DNA of 64,000 nucleotides from Amoebophrya sp. A120 (Eukaryota; Sar; Dinophyceae; Syndiniales; Amoebophryaceae), in the NCBI GenBank assembly GCA_905178155.1, contig CAJINV010000006.1, positions 1,427,876 to 1,491,875 on the forward strand, in the 5' to 3' direction. How positions within the stretch are numbered: position 1 is the first letter of the stretch; each line of letters starts with the position of its first letter. The position numbers and the translations under genes were made by a program. Shown here in pieces: positions 1 through 13,000 of the stretch. The notes below the pieces were generated by a model that ran no database searches, had not been told where the DNA came from, and saw only the letters and a list, made by a program, of their open reading frames with translations.

Positions 1-2026
1 GTCGTTTCTTGAGCGGTGGGCCAGCCTGCATCTGCTGTTTTGCTTCCTGATCATGAAGAAGAAAGTTTCTTCACAACAACTACTTACCTGTAGAAGTTTT
101 AAACTATTAAATGAGATAAATTTCACAACCAGCACGTGTTGTGCGTATTTGTAGTGGAAGAAGAGAAACTGAAACTACGCTTACTTAATGACTCTTCTAG
201 CGTTCCGCTTCCGCCATGAAAAATCGCATTGCGTATGCTGGTAGATGTAGAAGGAAATTTTTTGTATTTCAGTTCTCTTCCACATCTACAGTGTGCGGAC
301 TGTCTGGGATTGGAACTGATCCTCATCCCGGACTACTTAATAGAAGATTTTTTGAAATTGGCACAGAAGTACCTACTAGAAGAATTTTTGAAATTAGAAG
401 TGTGCTTAGTTGGCACAGAAGTACCTACTAGGAAGGTCACGTCATTTTTATGTTGAGACATGCATTACAAAAGAAGTACCGTACTAGTAGAAATCGCATG
501 ACAAATAATTTTCTCGTTGTGAGAATTGCAATTTGGAATGCGGATTCGTCTTCAGGTACAGTTTTGTCTTGCATGATTGCGATTGGTACGAGTATACGAT
601 GCTTTTACATAATGCATATTTATGAGAAACGTTGCACGTATTGTCGTGGTGGTCCACGACTTGATGTGCCGAAAAAAAGCGGAAGGAAGGACACCGGTTT
701 CGTTACCAGGTGCAGATAAACCCTTACCCTACTTCCCATTAATACAAAGGTGTTTGGCTGCAGAAAAGATGAAACTTGCGTCTGTCGGGCGCCAGCGAAG
801 GAGGTGAACACCGTTCGATTTCTACGTCATCTGTCGGGCAGGACTTTTGGGTAGAAGATGAGAAGAAGTACCGTGTTCATGTGCTCCTCGTCAAAGATTT
901 GGCTTTACGCACACACTTTATGCCCCCGTCGGTATTTTGTGCTATTCCTATTTCTCGATCTAGGTCAGGTCGAGATCAGTAAATGCAGTGGAAGATGAGA
1001 GAGGCTCTCCTCCGCTAGCGATATTATGTAAATGCAAAGATCTTCGATACAGCGTCTCAGTCTAGTAGCTCGAGTTCCGAAGGTGCGGTAAAAACAAAAT
1101 CCCTGCTCTCGATTCAAATGAAGATCGGCCGTCCTCGTGTCGCAGCTCAAAAATTGCGATATACCAAGCCTCGTCGGTTGAAACAAATTTGAGCTCTGTG
1201 GAGGTGCAACGAACTGCATTTTTCGCAAAATATTAAATCATCGAAAAATAGATCGCGATCTGTCGAAATCATAACGATCGAGACCGTCTGTGATCACGAA
1301 GATCAGGAAGTTTCGCATCTTCGTTGCAGTCGTGAACCTCAAAAGTAACGTAAAAAACCCCAGTGGCTGTAAACAAGATAAAAAAGTCGACGTGTAGCGT
1401 ATTCCCTATTTCTTCATCCTTGCTTATTTGTATCAGTTTTACGAAGCCCTGCATTCACCCTTCCTGTGTTCTTGCGTAGATCGAAGCACTTTGGACGGCA
1501 TTCGTACTCTTTTAAGAGCACCAGCTGCACACTGGTCGCTTGATATTTTCCACTTATAAATTTCGCAGCTCTTGATTATTTTTCGTTGTGTGATATTTAT
1601 GAAGTAGTATGGTTTATTGCGCACCAGTTGTTGTAACTGTACTAGCTCTAGCTGTTACGTACCCATTTTAGAATTTTTTTTTGGCCTTTGAGTATTACAG
1701 CGACATAAGAAGTGACAACATAGAATCAATTCTTTTTCTCCTCTTCAAAATTTATCGAGCTTCTTTCTCGATTCATCACAAGTCAGTTTGCACCACTATT
1801 AAAGAGCGGCGCTTTATTTCATCAAGTAACTCTCGAATAAACGAAAAAAGTGCATCGGTACGGAAAATCTCAACAGCATAAAACTTGCTCATGTTCAGCT
1901 TCAGCATAGGGAAGTACATGTAAGAAAACCGAATTTAAGGATACGGTTTCAGTTTCTGTAAAAGCATCCTTATCCTTCTCACACACAGGACGACGTCGAG
2001 CTTTTGAGAACTGTGGTCGCGACAAC
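1..2026. other. Intergenic / upstream region, no gene supported
   Basis: I see only short open frames without homology or good context. It holds a 22-bp direct repeat (358-379 and 410-431, TTGGCACAGAAGTACCTACT plus AG). It probably includes the 5' untranslated region of the gene starting at 2027. No introner-type inverted repeat was found here. Confidence 0.5.
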
Positions 2027-5000
2027 ATGTTGAAGCTGCCTGGAGTTCTCTTCCACGTGGCCATCGCGCAGCTACTGCTCTTCTACACCGCGCGGCCCAA
2101 AAATGCAGAGCAGGGAGCGGCTTTATTGACCGATCTTGTCCCTGGTGGGTCGTTGTTCTTTTTTCAGGGGGTCTCAGCTGCTGCTCCTGGTCCTCGTACC
2201 GGTGCTCCTCGAAAGGACGACGGCTACGACAGCGAATTTTCCGACCTTGATGAGAGCCCACGCCTGTTGACAACTGACCCTTACTCTGTCGCGCAGCCAG
2301 GCGGGACCACGGCTGCTGGTGTAGGACCACGAGAGGAGGAGGACGTTGACCTGCACTTCAGCCCCGCAAGAGAAGACCCGTATCAACAGGTGGATCAAGA
2401 ATGCCACCCAGATCTTCAGCCGGCTGCTGCAGCTGCAAAAAAGGAAGGAGCAGCGGGTCCTGGTGCGGGTACAACTACACTCGCGGCGGCCCCTGCATCT
2501 GCAACTTGTTCCGAAGTACGACGACGAGACAAGGGTCCTCGTCGTGTGGACGTCGAGGAAGGTGAAGATCTACTACCTCCGGAGTTATGTGCAGACGAAC
2601 TGGAATCTTTCTGCGAGGACTCCGAAGATGAAGACTTTGACTTCGCGGCGCTGGGGGAACGTTTTCCCGAGGACGGCGAGATCTACGTCTCGGAGGACGA
2701 AGATCAAGATTTTCCTTATGATGACGACTGGGACGTGGACTTTGAAGGACAATACAAAGAAAAACGAAGTAGAAGTAGACCAGGCTATGATAGCAGGACT
2801 CCGACACCCCCACCAAGGCAAGAGAAGCAAGATCCGGAAGTTGTACATGTTGAGCAGCGAGGACCATCTCCGCTACAGGAGCGAGTAGCAGTAGCTGCCC
2901 GTGCTGGTCAACAAGAATATGGTCGTGGTTCCTCATCTGCTCCTCGCGGGCGCAGGAGCGGCGCGGTTTCATCTTCCCGCAGCCGCAGCCGCAGTCGTCG
3001 ACCTGGTCCCCGCCTGCAACTTCACGCCAACTACACACAGAGTAGTTCTTCACGACCTGGTGTCCTGCAACTTCACGCCAGGGAAGAACCAGGACGGAGG
3101 TCTTCGCCGCCGAGAAGCAGAAGCCGGAGTTCTACTTGTAGGAAAAAACGCAATAAACATAAAGCAGAAGCTGGTGATGGTGATCGCGCAGAAGCGCGGA
3201 AGCAAATGGAAGGCATATCAAAATGAGAAATCCACCCTGCTCCCGATATTGAAACGGAGATTTGTGATGTAGCATGATTCGTGATCACAAATTTTATGTA
3301 CGTTGTCATGCTAGAACGAAGGGAACGAAGAGATGCGGACTGTAGTGCTTGCTGGTGTTGGAAAGTAGCCTTGTGTCTTCAGCATGATGGGAAGCGACAA
3401 CTGGAAGCGCAAAACATCATGACAGACTGTCTGCAAGAAGTGAGGCCGCAAAAATCTCTTGGCCTTTCAGCAATACAAGTTGAATTGTGTACTCAAATCC
3501 AGCAATAATTAAAAGTTTCCTTTTCGATATGGGGCGGGGAGGGGCTTTTCCTCAGAATAAGACACGAGATCGCCACCGCGTACAAATGGAAGTCGAGGAC
3601 GGAACCGCAGCCGCACCAGTCGAGGACGGAACCACAGAAAATGCGGTAGAACAAGCGAAGACGAGTATGTCTTCCCAGAAATTAAATTTAAACCAAAAAA
3701 CTACACACCGTCTCTGCGACAGCAAGCCGAGGATGCTTTTTACCAGGATTGGAAAAAAGCGCAAAAGCAAAATCCGCATGCCTATCCGTTCTTTAACGCC
3801 TTGGTCAATTTCTTCCCGAAGGTCTCCGACCCGAGTGCGCCGATGAATCAATTGGAGTTCTTTTTGGACGATCATGTAGAAAATAATCCAGTGGGCGGAA
3901 GGACGAGCAATGGCCGCCGCGGGAATGGTCGTGGTCGTGGAGCTGCTGCAGCGACGTCGACCGCTACTATTCAGAGCCTTTTCCGGTTTTTTGATTTCGG
4001 CTTGACCATCAAGCACCCCTGGCAAACCTCGCAAAAACTATGGTCCCCGGCAAAGCCTCAGGAACTGTGGGGGATGGTGAAGAAGTATGTGGTAAAACTA
4101 AACGAGAAGAACCCCTCTCTCTTTATTCCCGTTCCCAACATTTCCGTTCCGGGGTATTTGCAACAAGAAGCAGACCACTTGAATAAAGTTAAAGCGGAGG
4201 GAAGAAGACATGATGATCAAAAAGTTGATCCCTACAACCCCCTCCAGCGTCTGGACAACGGAGTCGGTGGTGCGGTTGCATTGGTAAGGTTGAAAGCGGA
4301 GGAAGATCCACTGGCGAAGGCAATGACGAAGTGGTACCAGTACGAGAAACATCCGTATGACCACTATGAAGACGAGACACGACGAGAAAGTGATTGGGGA
4401 AGAACAAATGAACCAAAATCTTGGTCTTGGTACAAATTCGACTCTGAAAAAGAAAAGGTCCACCTGGTGAACCAAGCGACCAAGATATCAGAGTGCGCAG
4501 CTCGACGACCCGCCCTTGTTCCCACTGCTCATTTGAGTACTTATTCAAATGCATCAGCAGCAGCACAAGCAACGGCAGCAATTATGGCCCTTCCATATGA
4601 CAACTCCGCTGCACACCGATCGTTCATCTTGCAGTATTGTTTAGCTAGTTTCGAACTTCGTCATGCGAACTGCAGCTTTTTAAGTTTCAGTTTCACGCAC
4701 CAAGAGGTGGATTTGATGTATATTGGCATTTCACGACATTCCAAATCAAGGGAGACCGCGAGGGGGGCTCCTGAGTAGTTGTGCACTCGGATAAATTGTG
4801 TATGGCGGCCAGAAGACGGAGCTTTTACGACTGGATTCCCTGTGGAAGCTCGCTGCCTTGGTGATTAAGAAAGGAAATGAGGAGAAAAACCGGCTTTTGC
4901 AGCTAAAAGCAGAGTATCAAATGTAAAAGTGTCTGGGTCTGGAAGAATGCAAGTTTGTCATGCGTGTCTGGCATGACTCTGAAATCTGTCATGCAAATTA

Positions 5001-8000
5001 CCAAAGAGCCCCACTTTTCTGTCATGCAGAAACGTAGTTTGTCATGCAGAATAGGCAACACCTAGAATCTCAGAAACTTGTCATGCTGAGCCAGCAATTG
5101 TCGCCTCCTCATGATACGCCACACAGCATCACAAGTTTCCAGACCCAGACATTTTTACATTTGATACAGAGGAGATGCAAGAAAGTGGTCTGACGCAAGA
5201 AGCAGAGCGAAGCCCCCGCGCCGGTGGGTACTTTTCTCTCACACTTTTCGGTCTTTCTGCCGGCGAAAAGGCGCTTTATCAGCATTTGTTGCGGAGAAGC
5301 CAGGAAGAAGAAAGCAGCGCGGTCGTGGTGGTCGGGAGTGGGAGGGACGAGTATCTGCAGAAAGTGAACGAGCAAATGGAAAAAGAATGGAGGGACAAAA
5401 ATCGAGAAAAATACGACGAACAGGGGGTGATGAGAAAGGAACTGCGAGAACGCAGTAATAGTACGGGCGTAGAAGGAGGAGAGACTTCTTGGACCTCTAC
5501 TTCGTGGTGGAAGAAGCATCAGCCAGAAAAAGATCACAGCTTCGAATTTCAGGCCGGGAAGCACGTCTTGGAGCGGCAGGTCGCGAACGAGTACCGTGCG
5601 GTGAAAATTAAAAAGTGGTACAAGATGATGGTCGCCATTCGGCCGTTCGAGCAATTAGAAGAAAAAGCAACAGCAAGACAACACGTCCCGCTACAGCAAG
5701 GGCTCGCAGCCGCGCGAGTCCGGAAGTTTTTGGAAAAGAAAGTTTCCGGAAAACGCATCTTCCTGCCCCTCGCGGGGTCCGGATCGTTGTATGTGAAAGC
5801 GGTAAAGCAGTTCCGCCGGTCGATTTGCCCATTTGCGCTTGAGATGAAGAAGGACGACGCGACTAGGCAGTGGGAAAAAACAGACGATGGCCAAAATTAT
5901 GTGTTTGCGAAAACACCAACGACGCTGGAGGAGGCACAACACCAGCTGAATTCGTCTATTTTGTTGCATAACCTCGTTTACGCGAACGCTTGTCAGGTGG
6001 CGGTCACGACGTTTGGGAAGTGGGGTGAAAACAATGAAAAGCTCTACTACGACCAGAAGCTTAACGTCTACTACACCACTCTAACGGCCTCAACCGGCGA
6101 GACGGGTAAGACGCACCAGCTGCGGGCGCACGTCGTGGCGTTTTTCGCGAAGCATGGGTATCACGCCCACTTAGTCGGCGATGAGCTCTACGCGAAGGTG
6201 GCCACGGATCCGAAATACCGGCAGAGCTTTATCAAGAAGAAAAATCCCCTTTCCATATCGAAAAGGAAATTTGTGATGCTGATTTGTGACCACAAATCAG
6301 CTTTGTGTTGCGTACAAGGCAAACGGCACGCATGTGGCGCGATCATGATAGCCAGTCTGTCATGCGTTTTCGCCTATGTCAGACTTGTTTCTCATGCGCA
6401 ACTGCTAGCCGGGTGCGTAGTACCCAAATGGGCTTAGAATGTGCCGACACGCTCTTGCTGCAATACAAAGCTCATTTGTGTACACAAACCCAGCAACACA
6501 ACTTGTCTGTTGAGTACGGGGTGGGGCCTTTTTTCACTTTGATAAGCTTTCTCTTCCCCGGGCCAGAGGAAGCCGCCCTGTTGCAGTACCAGACATCTGC
6601 AAGTGGAATCAAGAGCAACATGGGCAGTTTACCTCCTTCTCTTCAAGAGTTAAGAGAACAAAGCAACCGAATCCGGAAGGCTATGAAGAACTTAGGGCAG
6701 TTATCGACCTGTGTAAAACCGTCCCCACCCCAGATTTGTCATGCAAATCTGCATGCCAAAAAAGTTTCTCATGCGGAAAAACCCATGAGAAGCATTTTCT
6801 ATATCGTGTTTTGGAAAAATTTGTGATGCTATAATCAGCCTGATGCGCTACATCTGTGATGCTTCTGAACTACCTAAATCCAATCGAGGATTACACTACG
6901 AGGACAAACTTGTCATGCCAAACAACCAAAGCTCCTGTGTGATTTGTCTAGCAGATTTCCCATCTCGACTCTGGTGCGGGGATGTTTTTAATCAGGATAG
7001 CAGTTTGATGATGATGATGATGATGATGATGAAGATTTGGAAACCAAAAAAAAGCAAGAAAGAATCATCCAGGAAGCAAAACGGCTGTATCCTGGGCAAA
7101 AGTATCGTACTCGTAGTAATCGCAGTCATGCATTACAAGTTTCTTTCTCAAGTTAAATCTGCATTACAAATTTTATTTCTCATGCTGAGGAAATTTGTCA
7201 TGTGATTTACACGTAGTGCGATGCTTTTGCATTTCATAGGCTGGATCTCATCCCGATTTTGCGTTCGTTTGATTTTGGGCTGGAATATAAAAGTTTAAAC
7301 TCCTATCCCAAGAACGGGGGTCGTGAAGCAGGAGAAAAACAACACCGGTCCTCGTCCAGAGGGCCCCATGAAGATCCTCGTGCCGGTTTTTTGGGTTCCA
7401 CAGCGGACCTTGCTCCAAGCCCTTGGGTAATTCAAGGGCCATGGAGTGGTCTACCGCACGCGGTGGACTACGAGGGAGTAGTTGCGGAGCAAGCCCGCAA
7501 GAGAGCGCTTTTCAACTACGAAAATGGCCAGGAATTCCGATTGATGCCTACAAAAACTGCGGTCGACTACCTGTCGGCCGACTTGGACGTCGTCGGGGGG
7601 GAAGTAGAGAAGGATCATCCCATGAACCTGAGCAATATTGCCGCCGACGACGCGAAATCTTTGCTGCTAGCGTACAAGAGGGACCAGATCGATTTTTACG
7701 TGTCTCACCACAGAGATAGTAGAATGGATAGAGATAGCACAGTTGCTGCAGAACAAGTGGTAGACGAAGAAACCAAAAAATCCCAAAACCGCATCAATGA
7801 CCTCTTCTCCATGTTCCTGAAAAAAGAAACCCGGATCATGGGGCTGCACAGCTGGAAGGCGGAGGTCTGCGTGCGGGTGTTAGTTGCAAATAAAGGTGAG
7901 CTAGTTCTTGATTACCCTGGTCGGCGGGTGGACCACCGGAAAAATGAAAATCGCAAGGTCTTGTGCGAGCAAAAGATCAGCGAGCCGGGCTGGTGGGAGG

Positions 8001-8056
8001 TTTGGTTACGGCAGAAACGGCTGCAGAATAAGGAGACTTTTAAGGAAGTGGTGTAG
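2027..8056 (+). CDS. RluA-type RNA pseudouridine synthase, 1443 aa, seven exons
   Basis: Exons 2027-3215, 3565-4485, 4799-4914, 5172-6229, 6550-6701, 7005-7087, 7244-8056; together 4332 nt, open and in frame. The ATG at 2027 begins a hydrophobic leader (LPGVLFHVAIAQLLLFY), so secretory or organelle targeting is likely. Residues up to about 400 are acidic then Arg/Ser-rich. The catalytic block reads LQRLDNGVGGAVALV (Asp codon 4254-4256), which matches RluA motif II (H/x-R-L-D-x-x-T/x-S/G-G) with Gln in place of the usual His. The C-terminal motif TGKTHQLRAH (from about 6102) followed by LVGDELY matches RluA motif III. In this family the Asp isomerises uridine in rRNA or tRNA; which RNA is modified here cannot be told. 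Family enzymes are usually 220-400 aa, so this one carries very large extensions at both ends. All six introns are introners. Family call is fairly sure, activity inferred. Confidence 0.72.
3216..3559. mobile_element. F3 introner, 344 bp
   Basis: Starts TATCAAAATGAGAAATCC and ends CTTTTCCTCAGAATA, with inverted C-rich/G-rich inner arms. Near-duplication AGGCA (3211-3215) / AGACA (3560-3564), one mismatch. Removing it joins the Arg/Ser-rich segment to the exon carrying EDEYVFPEI in one frame. Confidence 0.85.
4486..4793. mobile_element. F4 introner, degenerate, 308 bp
   Basis: Left end TATCAGAGTGCGCAGCTC, right end GTTGTGCACTCGGATA. The arms pair like other F4 copies, but the flanking pentamers (CAAGA, AATTG) do not match, so this is probably an old copy. 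Removing it plus 5 nt still keeps the frame (ATK then MYGGQKTE). Confidence 0.65.
4915..5166. mobile_element. F1 introner, 252 bp
   Basis: Starts TATCAAATGTAAAAGTGTCT and ends with the inverse arm ACATTTTTACATTTGATA. Duplication CAGAG at 4910-4914 and 5167-5171. Splicing joins LKAE to EMQESG in frame. Confidence 0.95.
6230..6544. mobile_element. F3 introner, 315 bp
   Basis: Left end TATCAAGAAGAAAAATCCCC, right end TTTTTTCACTTTGATA. Duplication AGCTT at 6225-6229 and 6545-6549. An inner palindrome GATTTGTGACCACAAATC lies near the left arm. Excision joins YRQSF to LFPGPEE. Confidence 0.93.
6702..6999. mobile_element. F6 introner, 298 bp
   Basis: Left arm TATCGACCTGTGTAAAACCG then CCCCACCCCAGA; right arm GGTGCGGGGATGTTTTTA then ATCAGGATA. 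Duplication GCAGT at 6697-6701 and 7000-7004. Excision joins NLGQ to a run of Asp codons (FDDDDDDDED). Confidence 0.92.
7088..7238. mobile_element. F2 introner, 151 bp
   Basis: Left arm TATCCTGGGCAAAAGTATCG, right arm GATGCTTTTGCATTTCATA. Duplication GGCTG at 7083-7087 and 7239-7243. Excision joins AKRL to DLIPIL. Confidence 0.95.
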
Positions 8057-10016
8057 CATTAATACAAGTTGTAGAAGGAGCGATTTGTAGAGTATAGTTG
8101 TTGTTCATCTTGATTGTTATCACTGTAGAAGAAGAAGTACCTAACTATTTCACGTGGAGGTTACTGGAGATTTGGTGTTGTGCGACGTCGTCGTCACGCA
8201 TTTTTATGCAAGAATTTTTTGCGAAGACAAAGAACAACGCCAGGGCCAGTATGAAAAACCACTTGAAATTGATGTAAAAAACCGCATAGTTCTTGTCCCA
8301 CCGGAAGAAGAAGAGGAAATTTGTTACAGTTGCACAGTAGAAGAATTTGGAAGAGTTAGAGTCATGAAGCGTTTTTAAAGAACTTAAACATCACACGTCC
8401 TCGTCGGAGTAAGTAATGACACTGAGAAGTTGTAGTTGTACCCCCCAGCATGCCTTATGAAATAAGCAACCCAGCTGAATAAATTTCGTAAAAACGTAGG
8501 AGCTGGTGGTGCCCCTACTACAAGATTGATGAACAACTTCCCATCCAGGCGATAATGAGACTAAGAAGTCGTTGTAAAAGGGAAGTAGAACTCCAAGGCG
8601 AAAACGCCGAACAGAGTACATTCATCTGGAGCTGGCGCCACTCCCGAAAACCAAACTACTTATGAATATCCACCCAACGTCCTCCCCGGATGCATAAAAT
8701 GAAACGAAAAAATGCAACCTACTACTTAGTTAGGTTCCACACATGCTTCGAAAAATAAAACTAACCCCTCGTAACACCAAAGGAAAGCCAAACATGATGA
8801 ACAGAGCTCCCAAGAAGTTGACGAACAGAGCACCCAAGTACAAGTTGAAAGGAGGGTGAAGTCGAGAGCAAGTGCTCTGAAGAAATCAAGCTAAGAATCG
8901 AATATTCGAAAACCCCTCCTGCTTGGAAAAGATAGTAAAGAACTCCGCGCTGTAGTTGATCCTGCATAGTATACTGCTTTCACGATATAAAAAAATCAAT
9001 TACGAAGATATTGCACAGAAGATTACTTGTAACTGGGGAAGTAGGTTAAATACCTCCAGGCTCCTGCTGTGCACGACAGACTTAACAGGTGAACGAAGAA
9101 AAGCGTCATGTTTCTACTACAAGACTTGATGACCACTACTACAATTAGTTACTCGTCATGGCGCAATTCAACATCTCGTGAGAGGTATTAGAAGTAATTC
9201 CTCACGGGAGAGGACGAGTAGACCCCTTCACGTTTGCCACTACAATGGAAAGCATGTGCTTTTGCCGCTACAGCGTATAGAAATAAAATGAGTAAACGTA
9301 CTTCGTCTTCTTGCCCCGCCCTCAGCTCCTCTTGGTGATGGGAAGGTTTGAGTCGCGCTCCTTTGAGAAGCTGAAAAAGCAATTGTGTTCACCAAAACAA
9401 GTAGTTGTAGTAGTAGAGGCAGAGACTTTATTTTGGACGATGTCGATGGACCCAAAGCAGATCCTTTTCACGTTTGGGCCGTTCAACAGCTCAAAAGGGC
9501 AACGCGATCCCACAATACTATATTCAAGTTCACGTTTATTTGGCTTGAGACCACAGTGCGCTGCTGCTCCTGTTTGACTACTCAGTACTAAAGAGTTCTG
9601 TTCATTAAACTTGGTTCTGGCTGAGCAACGAATTTGTACTTAATATCACGACCACGTGCGGTCAACGTGATTTTTGTGATATAGCATTTTTTTACTATTC
9701 TACGTCGTCGTGATCTACTCCATTTGATGTGGCTCTGTTTTCCTTATTCTATGTCACAGCGACTCCAAAATTCTACGACTTCAAGAACCTTTCCGAACAT
9801 AAGCATAACATTGATTTCTCCATGTCTCCCTAAAAGGTGTGCTAAAGTACTGCAGCAGCAGATGTTTTCCTTGAGATACCAGCCACGGTATTACGAGTCA
9901 ACTTTTCGAAGAAGAACAAGAAGTAGATGAAATTCACCTTTACCTCCTTAGCAAAACCTCGACCAGACTCCGACCTTCAACTTCATCCATCTTGTTTCAT
10001 TAGTTGAGCGAGAAAA
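8057..10016. other. Intergenic region, no gene supported
   Basis: Almost 2 kb without a convincing gene. The best open stretch (8154-8378, acidic) has no early ATG. Near-repeats of CTACTACAAGA-TTGATGA at about 8515 and 9116 are the only structure noticed. No introner copies are present, in contrast to the flanking genes. Confidence 0.5.
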
Positions 10017-13000
10017 ATGTCCGCCCGACAGGCGAAGAAGCTCCAGGCGCTGCAGGAGCAGCAAAGGAAGGAGGAGGAGGCAAAATTGAAAAAGGAACAA
10101 CAAGCGAAGAACGGAAAAAACAAGTTGGACGCTGTTGACGAAACTGAAGAAAAAACTTCGGAAGAGGAAGAAGAAGACGAGGAGGACGAGCTTGCCGGGC
10201 CGGTGATTCAGCAACAACCCCGGAAAAATTTGTTCGCCGCGATGGTTTCGTCCTCAGACGAGGACGAGGAAGATTCTTCAGAAGACGAGGAAAGCGATAA
10301 TGGCAGTGGGGAGGTAGAAGAAAATTATAACCCGTCTAGTACTTCTCCCGCCCCCAAGAAGTCCACGAGCAAGAACAGTCCGCCCGGGCGGGGAGGGGGT
10401 GCTGCAGGAGGTAATGGCAACAACAAGGGGGCAAATAGCAAGAAAGCTACTTCTTCGTCACCAGACGGCAAGAAGAATCCCGACAAGCGTGAAGACCACG
10501 ATACTGACGAAGATAACGAATCGGATGACGACGATCTCAAAGCGTTAGAAGAGGAAGAGAAACGGCTTCTGGAAAATAACCTTCATCTAGACGGCGTATC
10601 AAACATCCACGGGAGTAGTTCATCCTCCCGTTGTGGAAACGCTATCAGAAAGCACTGCACCGGGTTGGAACAAATTCTGAAACTCAACAAGACCAATTTC
10701 TCGCCCGACGCCGAGCACCGGCGCATTTTCGGCACCGCGGCCCCGGTGAATGAGAGGAACAACATGCATATCACAAGAAAAAGTGTTAACGTTTTTAGCG
10801 GAATTTGTGATGCAGTAACGCATCAGAAAAGGTGCCCAAATTTGTATTGCGTAGCATGCATGGAAGGCAAAATTTGTAATGCATAGCTGCCATCTGTGAA
10901 AACCGTTACCGTTTACACTTTTTTGTTTGATAATGCAAGCCCAGCTCGAGCGGAACGGGGGTATTCGTCTGCCGCCGCACATTATCGTGAGAAAAAAGTG
11001 TTACAGTTACACACTCTGATGCAAGACAAGCAAGACAGACAACCTCTGTCATGCAGGAAATGCTTGCGTCGTTTCATTTGTGTTTTCCCTTATAGAAGTC
11101 TGCGCATTACAAATTTTCTTTGCCATGCAGAGCAACTTTGTCATGCTGAAATTCCAAGAAGTGTGTAGCTGTATACACTTTTTTCCTGTGATACGCATCC
11201 CGCGAGAAGCGGCGACCAGAATGCGTCAGATGATCAAATCCAATCAGTACCCGCCGCACTTCAAGAAGCTCTGGCTTTCCAACATCGATTTCCTCGAAGT
11301 CGGCCCAACCAAACCGGACCCCAGCATGAGTGGCAGTTGCGTGTTTTTCCAGACTACTACATCTTCACGGGCAGATGATATGCAACGCAAAAGCATAGTA
11401 CTAGTACAAATTGCATTACACATTAGCCCAGCATTACAAATTGAATTTGTAATGCTGATTTACCTTGAGAAAGAGATTTGTAATGCATAAATGCAATTAC
11501 TACGAGTACGATACTTTTGCACAGGATAGATGAATCCGCAGAACAAATCGGCACGCTCTACGGCCTTCAGCTGGACTTGAACAGCAAAAAAACGGAGTCT
11601 CTCGCGCTGGAATTCCAGGACATTGTTCGGATGTTTGATCCACACTTACTGCAGGAGTTCCTCACCAACGCAGCTCCGTTTTACATCGAGGGGCTGGTAT
11701 TAATCGCCGAGTTATGAATTGCAAAAGTGTCTGGGTCTGGAAGGTTGGATCTTGTGATGCTAACTTTGGACTCTAAAAAAATCTGTATTGCGTGACCAGC
11801 AAGAGGAGTTTGGTTTGTGCTACGCGGGGAGGGCATTTGTCATGCGGAGTAGGCATCAGGAAGGGTTCTAAAAGTCTGTGATGGTAGGGCATGCATCACA
11901 AACAATCCTGGGTCATGCAAAATATGCATGACAAACCCGGCAACCTTCCAGACCCAGACACTTTTGCATTTGATACGAGTTGATGCGGAGCCGGCAGGAA
12001 TACGAGGAAAGCTGGCTCTTCTGCAAACGGGCCTTGTACGTTTTGGAACTGCAGTTGCCACGGGGACTGGTGCCGGATTTTCTTGCCTACGATAATTCGT
12101 TTTCGTCTAGTGGTTCAACATCAACTACCACAGCTGTTTTGGAAACCACCATCCCCTCCCTCCACCCAACCGCCTACTATCAAATGCAAAAATGTCTGGG
12201 TCTGGAAGATTGCAACTTGTCATGCTAAATCTGAATCATGTAAAAATCTGTTTTGCATGATTGCCAAAAGCTGTCCGCTTTTGACCTAATCGCGAGGCAG
12301 TTTCTTATGCAGGATAGGCATGATAGAACTAACACAGAATCTGTCATGCTATGTCCTACATACCAGACCTCATGGGTCATGGAAAACCTGCATGACAAGT
12401 CTGGCATTCTTCCAGACCCAGACACTTTTGCAGTTGATACCTACCCGGTGATGGCAAGGGTTCTCTACCTGTACATGCAGTTATGAAAGTGCACAACTCC
12501 CCCTCCCCTTCATTTGTCATGCAAAATCCCAAATCCAGCTGCTGCCTTGTAGCACTGTTTGCATGAGAAATAGAAATTCTGGAAGCCCAAATAGCACTAC
12601 AAGCCGTGGTGACTTGTCATGCACAGCATACACGTGTGCTGGTGTTTGTATTGCTGTTCATACTAGTATAAAAATGAGGGGGAGGGGGAAATGTGTACTC
12701 TCATAGCAGCTGTTAGCGAACCGAGGGTTGTTCGTAACCGCCGCGGAGGTGTGCAAGTGGTTGTGGAAACTGACCTACTTCGGGGGCGAGGGGAACTCCA
12801 CGAAGGTTCAAGTTGTTGATCATGCTTCCGACGTCGAGACCGCAGCAAGTATTAAACAATCAGGCGAGCAGCAGCAGGAAGCAAGTGCAAGAAGCAGCAC
12901 AAGATACATTTTGGACAAGGGCAGTAAGAGTCAGTCCCCCTGGGCGATCCTTCCGGCGGTGATGGTGGAGAAAATACCAGAAGACGCAGAAGACGCAGAC

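Noticed and set aside
2475-3053. 192-codon minus-strand frame
   Set aside because: Shadow of the Arg/Ser-rich first exon of the pseudouridine synthase gene.
4810-5270. Two separate genes instead of one pseudouridine synthase gene (a start at the ATG at 5175)
   Set aside because: Excision of the F1 element with its CAGAG duplication fuses the frames exactly, and motif II and motif III of one RluA domain lie on either side.
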